Counted from the first letter of the stretch, positions 1 through 10,781 are shown. The stretch is 64,000 nt of DNA from Sedimentisphaerales bacterium (GCA_016934515.1 JAFGSR010000168.1:1-64000); one strand, 5' to 3'. Notes: a model not told the origin generated them from the letters alone. Program-made: numbers and translations.

Positions 1-218
1 TAATCAAAAGGTTAACATTTACATTCTTTTGATCGAAGCAAACGGTGGCTTTGCACCAAATTTACAGAAAATATGTTACACTCCCGGGGGGATGGGGTAT
101 TATAATGTGGTTGCAAATAACTTTATCTAAAAACAGCTTGAGAATATTCTATGTCAGGAAAAGTCATAATGTACTGGGCACCATAAGCTCCGCGTTATTG
201 AAAAAAAGGGAAAACACG

Positions 219-728
219 ATGAAGAAAGAATCTACAATATATATATTATATTGCATTGCGTCCTACATTATGGGTGTTTTGATAATGATTTTCGGTGGAA
301 TTAATTTGGCTATGGTATGCTATTACCTGCTGCAGGGTAATGAATTTCTTTATATGGAAAGAATGTGGTCATTATTGAGCATGCCGGAATTAATATTCAG
401 AGGTTTACTCTTGATTGGTGTTAGCCAATTTCTGAGGTATGTTTCTGATAAGGAATATAGACCGGGATGGATACTGCGTAAGGGGGAATACATAATATAT
501 CTTGCAATCATTATTTTTATCACTAAGTCAATATGGAAGTATTGTAATTTTGGTTTTGGTTGTTCGGGCAGCACATGTTCTGTTTCAGAAATGACGCTAA
601 ATCAAATATTTGGAATGTTAATAAGCGCAGGAATGCTCTTTGCCCAGGTTTTGATTATGTTCGGTATTGCACAAATACTTCGAGCAATGGATTTCTCTGC
701 TTCGAAAAATCTGCCTGAATCTGAATAA
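219..728 (+). CDS. small multi-pass membrane protein, unknown function
   Basis: ORF 45..728; likely start at ATG 219 (MKKESTIYILYCIASYIMGVLIMIFGG...), several hydrophobic segments. Confidence 0.5.
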   Translation: MKKESTIYILYCIASYIMGVLIMIFGGINLAMVCYYLLQGNEFLYMERMWSLLSMPELIFRGLLLIGVSQFLRYVSDKEYRPGWILRKGEYIIYLAIIIFITKSIWKYCNFGFGCSGSTCSVSEMTLNQIFGMLISAGMLFAQVLIMFGIAQILRAMDFSASKNLPESE

Positions 729-900
729 ATACTTACTTTTGTTTTATATTTATATTATCAAGAAAAAACTTAACATTACCTTTTATTAACCCGTTTGCCT
801 AAGAGATAGACAATAAATGTACCGGACCCCCTTATCTCCTGTGACCCCTTTATCTCCTGCGGCCCTCTTAAGTTTCGTTAAGTTCCGTTGTTCTGCAGTC

Positions 901-1323
901 CTAGTCGCTTTCCTTATTCACGGATATTGGGGAAAGATTGACCTCTGCTACCAGGTATGTATATGATTGATCAAAATGAAACGTGGCCTCAATCCAACGA
1001 TCTGTTCTTATGGGCCACAGAATTGCGTTCTTTTTGTAGCCCACGACAACCAGCGTGCGATTGGTTCCTTGTGAAGAGATGGATTCACAAGAACCGACCC
1101 AGCCGTGTGGTGCGTGAGAGTCCCATTGGACAACGTCAAAGCCATTAGTTTCCAGGCATCTCCGCGCATCTTCCGGCGATGCGGAAGGCGACAGTGATGA
1201 CTCTAGTTGCATTTTACACTTCCGCACCACGGAAGTCGCACAGGAATAGCGAAACAACTCAAAGCCTGCATCAAGAAGCACTACTCCCAGTATGGAGATT
1301 ATGATGAATCTTTTACGTTTCAA
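901..1323 (-). CDS. small membrane-anchored/secreted hypothetical protein
   Basis: 140-aa ORF with N-terminal hydrophobic segment (MKRKRFIIISILGVVLLDAGFELF). Confidence 0.5.
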   Translation of the reverse strand: MKRKRFIIISILGVVLLDAGFELFRYSCATSVVRKCKMQLESSLSPSASPEDARRCLETNGFDVVQWDSHAPHGWVGSCESISSQGTNRTLVVVGYKKNAILWPIRTDRWIEATFHFDQSYTYLVAEVNLSPISVNKESD

Positions 1324-1544
1324 GATCTATTCTCCAGAACAATGATTAGTTGGGCCCGCATAAGATTTCCTCTGGTTGTTTGATTAAGTGTTGAAGCTGA
1401 TAAATTGTATGGGTTATATACAGGAAAATGGAAGAAAAGTCAAGGGGAAAATATGGGAAAGCAGGGGCGATGTGTTGGTGGTGGAGACCCCTGCCTGGCG
1501 ACTGGGGGCTTTTTGTGGGGATGCAGGTCGCACATGATAATCGA

Positions 1545-1730
1545 GCGGTTGAGATTGCCGCATCGCCTTGGGGCTCCTCGCAATGACATCGCGGGGCGTG
1601 TTGGTTGGGGTGGTGAAATTGAATCGCTGCGCGATGGATTGTTAAATAGATCCTTCGACGGTGCTCAGGATGACCATTCCCTCGGCTGCGCTCGGGATGA
1701 CAGGGGTACAAGAATGCCGGCGAGACGCCG
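1545..1730. repeat. REP-type intergenic repeats
   Basis: Spurious translations give the familiar repeat-derived strings 'CHPERSRG' and 'HCEEPQGDAAIS' (e.g. ttcgacggtgctcaggatgacc, attgccgcatcgccttggggctcctcgcaatgac). Confidence 0.65.
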
Positions 1731-2091
1731 GCGGTACGGGGGGGGTAAGAAAGCCTGAAGCCTGAAGCCTGAAGGAAGAAAGCCGAAGGATGAAAAGTGT
1801 GGAAAGTTTGAAGGGGGGGAAGTATGGGCTGAAGGGTATCCTATAAATTTAATCATGGGCAAGATGCCCATGCCACCTCAGGGGACAGCATGGGCTGAAG
1901 CCCATCCTACATTTGGATGGTTGGTATGTTCCCAGTTTGTTTGTACATAACCATTTAGGGGGAGGGCAGGGAAGGAGGGAGAAAAAGATTGTTGGTTTCT
2001 TTTATTCTCTGGTTGTACAATGGTTTGGAGTTTTGGTATTATTGTATTAGAGTTCGAAGCCATACTATTACTTTTCTCGGAGGTTATAGCT

Positions 2092-3387
2092 ATGTGTAAG
2101 AAGATTGAGCAAATCGTGTTGGTGTTTATGGTTATGGGTTTTTTTGCTGTTAAGGGTTGGGCGGCGGATAATGAACTCAGCCAGGCGGAGGAAAAGGCGG
2201 GTTTTGTGAGTATTTTTAACGGTAAGGACCTTACGGGTTGGGATGGGGACCCACGGCTTTGGTCGGTTAAGGAGGGTGTTATCCGGGGGGAAACTACGAT
2301 CTTAAAACCTGCGATCGGCAATACCTTCTGCATCTGGAAGGACGGAAAGCTTAAGAATTTTATACTCAAGGTTAAATTTCGTATTCATAGCGGCAATTCC
2401 GGTATTCAGTATCGCAGTCTGGACAAGGGTGATTGGCGGGTTCATGGTTATCAGGCCGAGGTGGAAAACAACCAGGGTAAGGTCGGGTTTTTGTATCATG
2501 AGGGCGGCCGCGGCTGGATGGTTAATGTCGGTGATATTATGGTTGTCGAGCGTGACAAAAAAGACAAAGTCGAAAAAAAAGTTGTGGGGAAGATTGCCGA
2601 TGTGAAAGAGCTTATCAAGGCCGGCTATTACAAAGAGAAGGACTGGAATGAATATGAGATAACCTGCCGGGGAAATCATATCATGCATATGCTGAATGGT
2701 TTTCAGACGATTGAGATGATAGACGACGATCCGAAGGACAGGGCGCTGGAGGGGATCCTGGCTTTACAGATTCATGCCGGCCTGCCGATGCTGGTGGAAT
2801 TCAAGGACATTCGTGTCAAACATTTGCCAGATCATTTTGGCATGGCGAAGCGGCTGTTTAACGGGGAGGACCTGGACGGCTGGACCCTGCCCGATGAGAA
2901 GCTCAAAGATACCTGGAGTGCTGAAGAAGGCTTGATGGTGAATAAGGGAAAGCCCGTCGGGTATATTCGTACCCGGGCGGACTATACCAATTATATTCTT
3001 CGTTTGCAGTTCCGGCACCAGGGCAAGGGTAACGGCGGTGTCCTGCTGCGAATGGTTGGGCCGGATAAGGTTTGGCCCAGGTCTATCGAGGCGCAGGGGC
3101 AATACGGTTCGGCCGGGGATATATGGAACATCGACGAATTTCCGATGCAAGTCGATGAATCGCGAACCAGTGGGCGTCATACGGTGAAAATGCATGAAAC
3201 CAACGAGAAACCCGGCCAGTGGAACCAGTACGAAATCACAATGGACAAAGGGTATCTTGAACTGAAGGTCAATGAGCTGGTGCAGAACACCGCCACCGAT
3301 TGCTGGGAAACGCCCGGTAAAATCTGTCTGCAATCGGAAGGCTCCCCGATGGAGTTTCGCAATCTCGTTTTGATACCAATCGAATAA
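2092..3387 (+). CDS. secreted protein with two DUF1080 (3-keto-disaccharide hydrolase/LamG-like) domains
   Basis: Signal peptide MCKKIEQIVLVFMVMGFFAVKGWA; 'FVSIFNGKDLTGWDGDPRLWSVKEGVIRGET' and 'KRLFNGEDLDGWTLPDEKLKDTWSAEEGLMVN' are DUF1080 hallmarks. Confidence 0.85.
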   Translation: MCKKIEQIVLVFMVMGFFAVKGWAADNELSQAEEKAGFVSIFNGKDLTGWDGDPRLWSVKEGVIRGETTILKPAIGNTFCIWKDGKLKNFILKVKFRIHSGNSGIQYRSLDKGDWRVHGYQAEVENNQGKVGFLYHEGGRGWMVNVGDIMVVERDKKDKVEKKVVGKIADVKELIKAGYYKEKDWNEYEITCRGNHIMHMLNGFQTIEMIDDDPKDRALEGILALQIHAGLPMLVEFKDIRVKHLPDHFGMAKRLFNGEDLDGWTLPDEKLKDTWSAEEGLMVNKGKPVGYIRTRADYTNYILRLQFRHQGKGNGGVLLRMVGPDKVWPRSIEAQGQYGSAGDIWNIDEFPMQVDESRTSGRHTVKMHETNEKPGQWNQYEITMDKGYLELKVNELVQNTATDCWETPGKICLQSEGSPMEFRNLVLIPIE

Positions 3388-3434
3388 AAGCATGATAAAA
3401 GGATCAAAACGTTTTGTGGGGTGTTAGGGTGGAG

Positions 3435-3534
3435 TGGTTATTGGTGTTGTTTTTTGTAGAAGCTGCCGGGTAGTTGTTTGATGAGGCCTTTCAGTTGGAG
3501 TGAGGTGAGCGCGGCGTTGGCGGGGCCGGCGGTG
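3435..3534 (-). pseudogene. duplicated fragment of the dprA 3' end
   Basis: 100 bp aligns without gaps to 4843-4942 (3' end of dprA) with about 8 mismatches, same orientation. Confidence 0.85.
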
Positions 3535-3550
3535 TTAAGAGAAGATTCTT

Positions 3551-3862
3551 TTACCGCGGTTTAACCAGGGATTTATCGAAATCCAATATTTCTATTAGAT
3601 TATCTATATCGTTCGGGGTGAGTTTGGTTGTTCGCGGATGAAGGACACTGGGGCCTTTGAAGCGGACGCAATAATCCTCGCGTTTGGGCTGTTTGCCCTT
3701 TTCCTTAGTTATGGTTTGAATCGGGGAGAAATCGCCCTGGACGATAATTCTGGCAACCTGGTTATTAACGGGACTGGGGATCCATTTCAGTTCGGGTCGA
3801 TCTGATTTGATATAATCTTTCAGGTCCTGGTAAGTTTCAAGCAACGCTTTCTTTTTGCTCAT
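3551..3862 (-). CDS. hypothetical protein, partner of the upstream HicB-like protein (toxin-antitoxin-like pair?)
   Basis: ORF 3551..3901, likely start at MSKKKALLETYQD; overlaps the upstream ORF end. Confidence 0.5.
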   Translation of the reverse strand: MSKKKALLETYQDLKDYIKSDRPELKWIPSPVNNQVARIIVQGDFSPIQTITKEKGKQPKREDYCVRFKGPSVLHPRTTKLTPNDIDNLIEILDFDKSLVKPR

Positions 3863-4385
3863 TGCTACCCCATACTTCAACATCGATAATCGTTTCGTCA
3901 TAAATAGTATCGTCGAGCTTGTCCGTGGTAATCATCTTGGCGATCCATTTTTCCATATCTTCGGTGTTTAGTTGTTCGATTTTTTTGATGCTGATGTTGG
4001 GGTGATCTTTTAGAAATTCTTCCAATGCGCTCAAGAGCCCCCTCATTTGCCGGTCTTTAGGAATCCTGGTTCCCTTTTTGCTGTTTTTCTTGGCTTGGCT
4101 GGAGACTTCCCTTCCGATTTTGTAATTGGCATCACGAGAAGCTTTATCGCCTAAAGCGTCCAGCAAGAGATATATGAGATTGGAATATGCCTCTTCCGGG
4201 GAGTGTCCAAGGGATGAAATACCCGTGGATAACGAAAGTGCTTCAAAATACGGGTTGTCCGGAGTTGAATTTACCTTATCAACAAAAATATGGCAAACAT
4301 CATCGATTTCCGTAGAAATGGAGCGGCCATCAAATTTAAAAATATATTTCAATTTGGTGCCGGCACGATATGAAATATCACTCAT
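3837..4385 (-). CDS. HicB-like/unknown cassette protein
   Basis: MSDISYRAGTKLKYIFKFDG...; segment 'YFEALSLSTGISSLGHSPEEAYSNLIYLLLDAL' resembles the HicB N-terminal fold. Confidence 0.45.
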   Translation of the reverse strand: MSDISYRAGTKLKYIFKFDGRSISTEIDDVCHIFVDKVNSTPDNPYFEALSLSTGISSLGHSPEEAYSNLIYLLLDALGDKASRDANYKIGREVSSQAKKNSKKGTRIPKDRQMRGLLSALEEFLKDHPNISIKKIEQLNTEDMEKWIAKMITTDKLDDTIYDETIIDVEVWGSNEQKESVA

Positions 4386-4845
4386 GATTAACCTCTTTGT
4401 CGATATGAACAATTACCTCAACCTTTGTTTGTTTACGGCACGACGCTACATATTATAGGCCCTGAAACAGAACGAATGGTTATTGTAACGTAAAAATCGC
4501 CATTGCCCACATTTTCTACAAAGTAACAAAAAAATCAAGCTACGTCTCATTCAAAGGCATATAACAATAAGCAGCATGAACATAAAGTACATACCTATAA
4601 TAACTTACATGACAAGTTATCGCAAAACATTTTTTCAAGAATTGAGGGAAATCGCAAATCAGCCTGTTACTTTTTGGTATAAACACTTAAATGAGCGAAA
4701 CTTATGAGTAAATTAAAAAACTTTTGCTATATTCGGGAAATTTCTGTGAAAACTGTAATTTACTCAATTATTGTAAAATTTGGTTGATTTGTGGGCATAC
4801 CAAGTGCGATGCCGTTGGCAAACGTCTGACAGTGGGATAAGTTGG

Positions 4846-6012
4846 TTATTGGTGTTGTATTTTGTAGAAGCTGCCGGGGAGTTGTTTGATTAGTCCTTTT
4901 AGTTGGAGTGAGGTGAGGGCGGCGTTGGCGGGTCCGGCGGTGAGTTGGGCGCGGTTGATGATTTCGTCGATGTGGATTTCCTGGTGGTCGAGGCAGTTGA
5001 GTACGGCGGATTCGGTGGGGGATAATTTTAGTTGATCCAGGTTGAACAGGGCGGGTTGGGAATCTGTAGCGGTTGTGGTTTGGGTGTCGGTGGTGGTTTC
5101 GGATTCGTCGATGGTTAGGTTGAGATGGCCTAGTGCGGTGAGGATGTCGTTGACGTTTTCGACGAGTTGAGCACCGTCTTTGATGAGTTGGTGGGGACCG
5201 TAGCTGTGTGGTGAGTCGATGCGGCCGGGGACGGCCATGACTTCGCGGTTTTGTTCGAGGGCGAGTCGGGCGGTGATGAGGGCGCCGCTACGGGATCGGG
5301 CTTCGACGACGACGGTGGCGAGTGCCAAGCCGGCGATGATGCGGTTGCGGGCGGGGAAGGTGTTGCTGAGGGGTTCGTAGTCGATGGGCAGTTCGCTGAT
5401 GAGGCAGCCGTTGTCGGCGATGCGGGAGGCGAGGTCGGCGTTTTCGGGTGGGTAGATTTTTCCGAGACCGCAGCCGAGCACGGCGATGGTTCGCCCGTCG
5501 GCACTGAGAGCGCCGCGGTGGGCTTCGGTGTCGATGCCGCGGGCGAGACCGGAGACGATGGTGAAGCCGGCGGTGCTGAGTTGATGGGTGAGTCGTGAGG
5601 TTTGTTCGCGGCCGTAGTTGGAACAGTTTCGGGAGCCGACGAAGGCAACGGCGAGGTTGTCCTGGTCGGTGAGGGTTCCTTTTACGTAGAGGACGGCGGG
5701 AGCGGTATCGATCTGGCGGAGCAGGGGTGGGTAATCGGGGCACTGTTGGGTGATGATGCGGATGCCGAGGCGGTGGGCCTTTTCGAGTTCGGAATTGACG
5801 TCGGCGGAGTAGAGGCCGGCGGTGATGGCTTGGGCCTTTTTTTGTCCGATGCCGGGTACGGAAGCCAGTTGGCCGGGGGTGGCGGCGAGGATCTGGTCGA
5901 TGCCGCCGAGGTTATTGAGGAGGCGGGCGAAAGTTTTGGAGCCGACGCCGGCGACGAGGTGGAGGCGGAGCCATTTTTCGATGAGTTTTTGATTGGGATG
6001 GTAGTTTTGCAC
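4846..6012 (-). CDS. dprA: DNA processing protein DprA/Smf
   Basis: Rossmann motifs 'VAFVGSRNCSNYGREQTSRLTHQLSTAGFTIVSGLARGIDTEAHRGAL', 'GCGLGKIYPPENADLA', 'FPARNRIIAGL'; N-terminal HhH. Confidence 0.95.
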   Translation of the reverse strand: MQNYHPNQKLIEKWLRLHLVAGVGSKTFARLLNNLGGIDQILAATPGQLASVPGIGQKKAQAITAGLYSADVNSELEKAHRLGIRIITQQCPDYPPLLRQIDTAPAVLYVKGTLTDQDNLAVAFVGSRNCSNYGREQTSRLTHQLSTAGFTIVSGLARGIDTEAHRGALSADGRTIAVLGCGLGKIYPPENADLASRIADNGCLISELPIDYEPLSNTFPARNRIIAGLALATVVVEARSRSGALITARLALEQNREVMAVPGRIDSPHSYGPHQLIKDGAQLVENVNDILTALGHLNLTIDESETTTDTQTTTATDSQPALFNLDQLKLSPTESAVLNCLDHQEIHIDEIINRAQLTAGPANAALTSLQLKGLIKQLPGSFYKIQHQ

Positions 6013-6028
6013 GGTGCCCCCTTTGGTT

Positions 6029-7153
6029 TTACGTGGCGGGTTGGGTGAGAGAATCGACGGCGGTGAGGATTTCGGGTTCGGAGAGGTCGTTGATGAAGTC
6101 GCAGGAGCCGATGCCGGTGGGGAGGACGAAGTTGATTTTTCCGTGTTTGACTTTTTTGTCTTGGAGCATGGCCTGGTAGAGGTCGGCGGAGTTTATCGGA
6201 CCTTGGATGTGGGTGGGTAGTTGGAGTTTTTGGAGGAGGAGGAGGATTTTTTGGGCGGATCGTTCGTCGAGGAGTTTGCGGGAAAGGGCGAGGCGGAGGG
6301 CGGCGACGATTCCGAGGGAGACAGCTTCGCCGTGGTGGAAATCGAGGTTTTTGAGGGTGGTTTCGATGGCGTGTCCGACGGTGTGGCCGAGGTTTAGGAT
6401 GCCGCGGAGGCCGGCTTCGTGTTCGTCAGCGGAGACGACAGCGGCTTTGATTTGGCAGTTGCGTTCGACGAGGTCGATGAGGGTGTTTTTTTGGAGGGTG
6501 GTGACGGCTTGGGTGTTTTGTTCGAGGGTGGCGAAGAAGCCGGCGTCGCGGATAATGGCGTGTTTGACGGTTTCGGCGAGTCCGCAGCCGAGTTCGCGGG
6601 GGGGGAGGGTTTTGAGGGTGTCGGTGTCAGCGAAGACCATTTTTGGCTGATAGAATGAGCCGATCATGTTTTTGCCGCGGGGGTGGTTGATGCCGGTTTT
6701 ACCGCCGATGCTGCTGTCAACCATGGCGAGGAGCGAGGTGGGGACCTGGACGAAATTAAGGCCTCTTTTGAAGGTGGCGGCCAGGAAGCCGGCCAGATCG
6801 CCGATTACGCCGCCACCGAGGGCGATTACGCAATCGGAGCGTTCGGCGGCGAAATCGAACATTTTGTCGTAAAGGTGCTCCAGGACGGCCATTTGCTTGC
6901 TGGATTCGCCGGGAGGGACGCTGACGAGGTGAGATTCGAGGTTTTGCTCGGCGAGGCTGTTGAGGAGCATCTCGGCGTAGATGGGCTTGACATTGTCGTC
7001 GGTGACGACGATGGCATGTTTTGAGGGGCAGTTTTGGGTGAAAAAGGGGCCGAAATCGGGGAGGATATGTGAGCCGATGTAAATGGGGTAGGAACGCCTG
7101 CCGAGGTTGACGTGGACGATGCGGCCTTGAAATTTTGGATCGGATCGATGCAA
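6029..7153 (-). CDS. aroB: 3-dehydroquinate synthase
   Basis: 'VIALGGGVIGDLAGFLAATFKRGLNFVQVPTSLLAMVDSSIGGKTGINHPRGKNMIGSFYQP', 'NLGHTVGHAIE', 'HGEAVSLG'. Confidence 0.97.
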   Translation of the reverse strand: MHRSDPKFQGRIVHVNLGRRSYPIYIGSHILPDFGPFFTQNCPSKHAIVVTDDNVKPIYAEMLLNSLAEQNLESHLVSVPPGESSKQMAVLEHLYDKMFDFAAERSDCVIALGGGVIGDLAGFLAATFKRGLNFVQVPTSLLAMVDSSIGGKTGINHPRGKNMIGSFYQPKMVFADTDTLKTLPPRELGCGLAETVKHAIIRDAGFFATLEQNTQAVTTLQKNTLIDLVERNCQIKAAVVSADEHEAGLRGILNLGHTVGHAIETTLKNLDFHHGEAVSLGIVAALRLALSRKLLDERSAQKILLLLQKLQLPTHIQGPINSADLYQAMLQDKKVKHGKINFVLPTGIGSCDFINDLSEPEILTAVDSLTQPAT

Positions 7154-7592
7154 TTCCTAGTCCCTTGTAGGGGTATGGTTTATTTTGCAGTTATTCAGGT
7201 TACCCAGATTACCAAGATTGATATTATTATTGCAAAATTTCGACAAATAAATAAAAAAGTCGGAAAATGTGAAACTTCCCGAAAAACAGTCTGTCTATAT
7301 TAATAGGTAATTGGTGGACTGACCAGAAATATTTGAACAATAAATTGTTTAAAACGTAGTGATATTAAGATCAGGACCGTCCGAATTTGGTAGTGAGGGC
7401 GGATTTTTTTTGGGGATTTATTATTTTCACAGGGCAAAAGTTACAGTTTGGGCGGGTGAGTTGAAATTGGGCAAACTGTATGCTGATATTCTGTAACGGC
7501 TTACAGCAATATGGTTTAATATTTGTAATAAATGGGCGTTTTTCAAGCAAAAGCTTGCGTTTTGGTGAATTAACCGCTATAATGAGCTATCT

Positions 7593-9014
7593 ATGGTAAA
7601 TACAGTGACTACAAAACGATCCAGGTCCCGCGCACCCTCCACAAGCACCGGAAAAGTCAAGAAAATCAAGGCGATTGGTACTTATAAGTCGGCGTTGGAC
7701 TTTCTCTTCAGTAACACTAACTATGAGTCTGCCAAGAGGTTACGTTACAACGAGGACACATTTAGTCTGGAGCGGATGTACCGATTGCTCAAGGGAGTGG
7801 GAAATCCGCATGAGAAGTTGACCTCGGTGCACATAGCCGGGACCAAGGGCAAAGGCTCAACGTGTGCGATGCTGTCGGAGATGCTGATGGCGTCGGGGTA
7901 CAAGGTGGGATTGTACACGTCTCCGCATGTTTTGGATTTGCGGGAGCGGATCTGTGTGAATCGTCAGAAGATCAGTGAAGCGGCGATGACGCGGCTGGTG
8001 AGGAAGATTGCACCGGTGGTAAAGAAGATGGCGGACGATCCACCGACGTTTTTTGAGATACTGACGGCGATAGCGTTCATGCATATGGTGATTTCGAAGG
8101 TGGATATGGCGGTTATTGAGACGGGTCTGGGTGGTCGTCTGGACAGTACGAATGTGCTGAACCCTGAGGTGGTGGGTATAACGAGCATCAGCATCGATCA
8201 TCAGCGGCAGTTGGGCGACACGGTGGGTAAGATAGCCAAGGAGAAAGCCGGGATATTCAAGAGCGGTGTACCGGCGGTATCGGTGTTGCAGGATATCGAA
8301 ACGATGAAGGTGCTCAAGAGCGAGGCGAACCGAACGGGATCGCCGCTGCGTTTTACGGGCAAGGAAATTGATTTTTCGTATCGATTTGAGTCGAGCCGGG
8401 ATTTGGGACCGCACACGCGGGTGTGTTTGACGACCTCGACGAGCCGTTATGAACATCTACCGGTTCCGGCGTTGGGCGAGCACCAGGCGATTAATTGTGG
8501 TTTGGCATTATCGCTGCTGGATTTGCTGAAGGGTCAGGGCTTTAAGATTAATGATGAGAAGGCAATTAGCGGTCTGGCGAATACCAATCTTCCGGGCCGA
8601 ATGGAGATTATCCATGAGAATCCGCGGGTGCTGGTGGACGGGGCGCACAACGCGGCGAGTATCCGGGCGTTCATTCAGGCAACGGGCCAGCATATTCCTT
8701 ATGATTCGATGGTGGTGATATTTGGTTGCTGTGAGGATAAGGATGTGAACGGGATGCTGTCGCAGTTGCAGTATGGTGCGGACAAAGCGATATTTACCCG
8801 GGTGAACTCTCCCCGTTCGGTTTATCCTGAAGACCTGGTGCATAAGTACGGGGATATATGCGGGAAGATGTGTCAGTCGGCCCCGAATCTTCGAGAGGCA
8901 TTGAAAATTGCCCGGACGGCGGTTACAACGGGAGATTTGATTTGTATAACGGGGAGTTTCTATCTGGTGGGCGAGGCTAAGGAGCTTTTTCTTAAAGAGC
9001 CATCGTCGCTATAG
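7593..9014 (+). CDS. folC: bifunctional folylpolyglutamate synthase/dihydrofolate synthase
   Basis: 'HIAGTKGKGSTCAMLSEMLMASGYKVGLYTSPHVLDLRERI', 'ETGLGGRLDSTNV', 'ISIDHQRQLGDTVGKIAKEKAGIFK', 'VLVDGAHN'. Confidence 0.95.
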   Translation: MVNTVTTKRSRSRAPSTSTGKVKKIKAIGTYKSALDFLFSNTNYESAKRLRYNEDTFSLERMYRLLKGVGNPHEKLTSVHIAGTKGKGSTCAMLSEMLMASGYKVGLYTSPHVLDLRERICVNRQKISEAAMTRLVRKIAPVVKKMADDPPTFFEILTAIAFMHMVISKVDMAVIETGLGGRLDSTNVLNPEVVGITSISIDHQRQLGDTVGKIAKEKAGIFKSGVPAVSVLQDIETMKVLKSEANRTGSPLRFTGKEIDFSYRFESSRDLGPHTRVCLTTSTSRYEHLPVPALGEHQAINCGLALSLLDLLKGQGFKINDEKAISGLANTNLPGRMEIIHENPRVLVDGAHNAASIRAFIQATGQHIPYDSMVVIFGCCEDKDVNGMLSQLQYGADKAIFTRVNSPRSVYPEDLVHKYGDICGKMCQSAPNLREALKIARTAVTTGDLICITGSFYLVGEAKELFLKEPSSL

Positions 9015-9180
9015 GAAGAAAGCCTGAAGGGGGTGAAATTTTGAGTTTAGAATTTTGGATTTTGAATTAAAGAAATCTAAAATCCTAGTGCGGCCTTTGG
9101 CCGCAACCAAATCCTAAGCACTAAATTCTAAATCCTAAACAAATTCGAATTTTCAAAAGTTCGAAATTCAAAACGAATCT

Positions 9181-9290
9181 GGATGCCCGCTTCCGCGGGC
9201 ATGACAAGTTTCTTTGGTGAATTATATGATATCGGCCACCCCCAAGAAAACTTGGCGGTGCCACCCGACGTTTTCACGGGCATGACAAGT
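9181..9290. repeat. palindromic REP-like repeats (GGATGCCCGC..GCGGGCATGAC)
   Basis: ggatgcccgcttccgcgggcatgacaag; cacgggcatgacaag; related copy at ~10549-10573. Confidence 0.65.
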
Positions 9291-9410
9291 TGGGGGTTGA
9301 AGATTAGCCGCGTGGGTGAAAAGTTTCAATGTGCAAAAAACCCAACTGTAATGTGAACGCGTGAATAAGTTGTGAAGACAACTTTTTACCCACCTTACTG
9401 TTGATCAGAT

Positions 9411-10334
9411 TTAGACGAAATCGGGGGATTGGTAGTCGGGGATGAAGCCGGCGAGATGGGCTTTTTTGAGGAGTTCGCAGACGGCCTGTCTTCCGCGGGG
9501 TCCGTAATCGATGGTCCAATGATTGACGTACATACCGACGAATTCATCGGCGAGCTTTTCATCCAGACCGCGTCCGAACTGGAGAGCGTATTTGACAGCT
9601 TCGGAGCGGTGTTCGAGCGAGTAGAGGATGCTGGCTTTGAGGATTTTGCTGACGCGGGCCATGGTGTCGGGGCCGAGGTCGCGGCGGATGACGTTGCAGC
9701 CGAGTGGTAAGGGCAGTTGGGTTTGATCGTGCCACCAGCAGCCCAGGTCGATGAGGCAGTGGAGATTGTCCTGTTTGTAGGTGAGTTGTCCTTCGTGGAT
9801 GATGAGTCCGGCGTCAACGCGGCCGGTCTTGACGGCGTGGGGGATTTCGTCGAACATCATGACGAGGTAATCGAATTCACCAAGGATAAGTTTGAGGGCG
9901 AGGAATGCGCTGGTCAAGGTGCCGGGAACGGCGATGGTTTTTGAGGCGAGTTCTTCGAGGTTCATGGGTTCGCGGGCGATGAGCAGGGGGCCCTGGGCAC
10001 GGGAGGAGCAGGGTGGATTGGGTGCGGGATTAAAATGGTTCAGGTCTGTCGGATTGTCGGGTTCGGGTAGATATTCGGTGAGGTCTGTGGCCCCGAAGCT
10101 GGCGCCGCTGGAGAGAATGGCGTATTTGTCGCAGACATAAGGGTAAGCGTGGACGCTGATGGCGGTGACTTCGAGTTTGCCGTTTCCGGCCCAGTCGTTG
10201 AGGGTCTGGATGTCGCGGAGGATGTGTTCGAATTGGAAATCGCCGGAATCTACGGCGCCGTTGGCGAGTCCGAAGAACATGAAAGCGTCGTCGGGGTCAG
10301 GAGAGTGGCCGAGCCTGATTTTTTGTTGAGGCAT
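9411..10334 (-). CDS. mqnD: MqnD-like 1,4-dihydroxy-6-naphthoate synthase (futalosine menaquinone pathway)
   Basis: 'LGHSPDPDDAFMFFGLANGAVD', 'EVTAISVHAYPYVCDKYAILSSGASFG', 'DAGLIIHEGQLTY', 'LPLGCNVIRRDLG'. Confidence 0.85.
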   Translation of the reverse strand: MPQQKIRLGHSPDPDDAFMFFGLANGAVDSGDFQFEHILRDIQTLNDWAGNGKLEVTAISVHAYPYVCDKYAILSSGASFGATDLTEYLPEPDNPTDLNHFNPAPNPPCSSRAQGPLLIAREPMNLEELASKTIAVPGTLTSAFLALKLILGEFDYLVMMFDEIPHAVKTGRVDAGLIIHEGQLTYKQDNLHCLIDLGCWWHDQTQLPLPLGCNVIRRDLGPDTMARVSKILKASILYSLEHRSEAVKYALQFGRGLDEKLADEFVGMYVNHWTIDYGPRGRQAVCELLKKAHLAGFIPDYQSPDFV

Positions 10335-10548
10335 TTTGGTTTTCCGGTATTGGTCGGTTCAATTATTCTATAAAATCCCTGCGGATTATAACGTAATTTA
10401 TAGATTGAGGCAAGAGTCGCCCTGCAGTTGTTTTTTGACAGCTACAATAAACGGGATACGCCATCGATTTAATGACGAATGACGAAATCCGAAGAACAAG
10501 GTTCAATTTTACCATGAAGGCCATGAAGTACATGAAGATTTTAATACT

Positions 10549-10573
10549 GGATGCCCGCCTTCGCGGGCATGAC
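10549..10573. repeat. REP-like palindrome
   Basis: ggatgcccgccttcgcgggcatgac, matches the 9181 repeat. Confidence 0.6.
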
Positions 10574-10781
10574 ATAATGTGTCGGTCAGTTTGAGTTAAG
10601 GGAACCTCTAAAAATTCATTTTGGCTACGAGCGGTTCTTTATTTCGCCGGATATTCGTCGCGAAAAACCGAGACACGCAGAGCCGCGTCAGCGAATATTA
10701 ACCAATAGGCCCGATTTTTCGCTCCTGGCCCGGCGAAAAAATTCCACGCTCTCGCCCGAAAAGCAATTATTAGAGGTACCC

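Noticed and set aside
1346-1871. ORFs 1346..1711, 1405..1758, 1665..1871
   Set aside because: Derived from REP-like intergenic repeats (CHPERSRG, HCEEPQGDAAIS strings).
5130-7024. Long antisense ORFs opposite dprA and aroB
   Set aside because: Low-complexity compositions (S/P/T-rich, R-rich, G/V/D-rich) in GC-biased DNA; the sense ORFs have clear family motifs.
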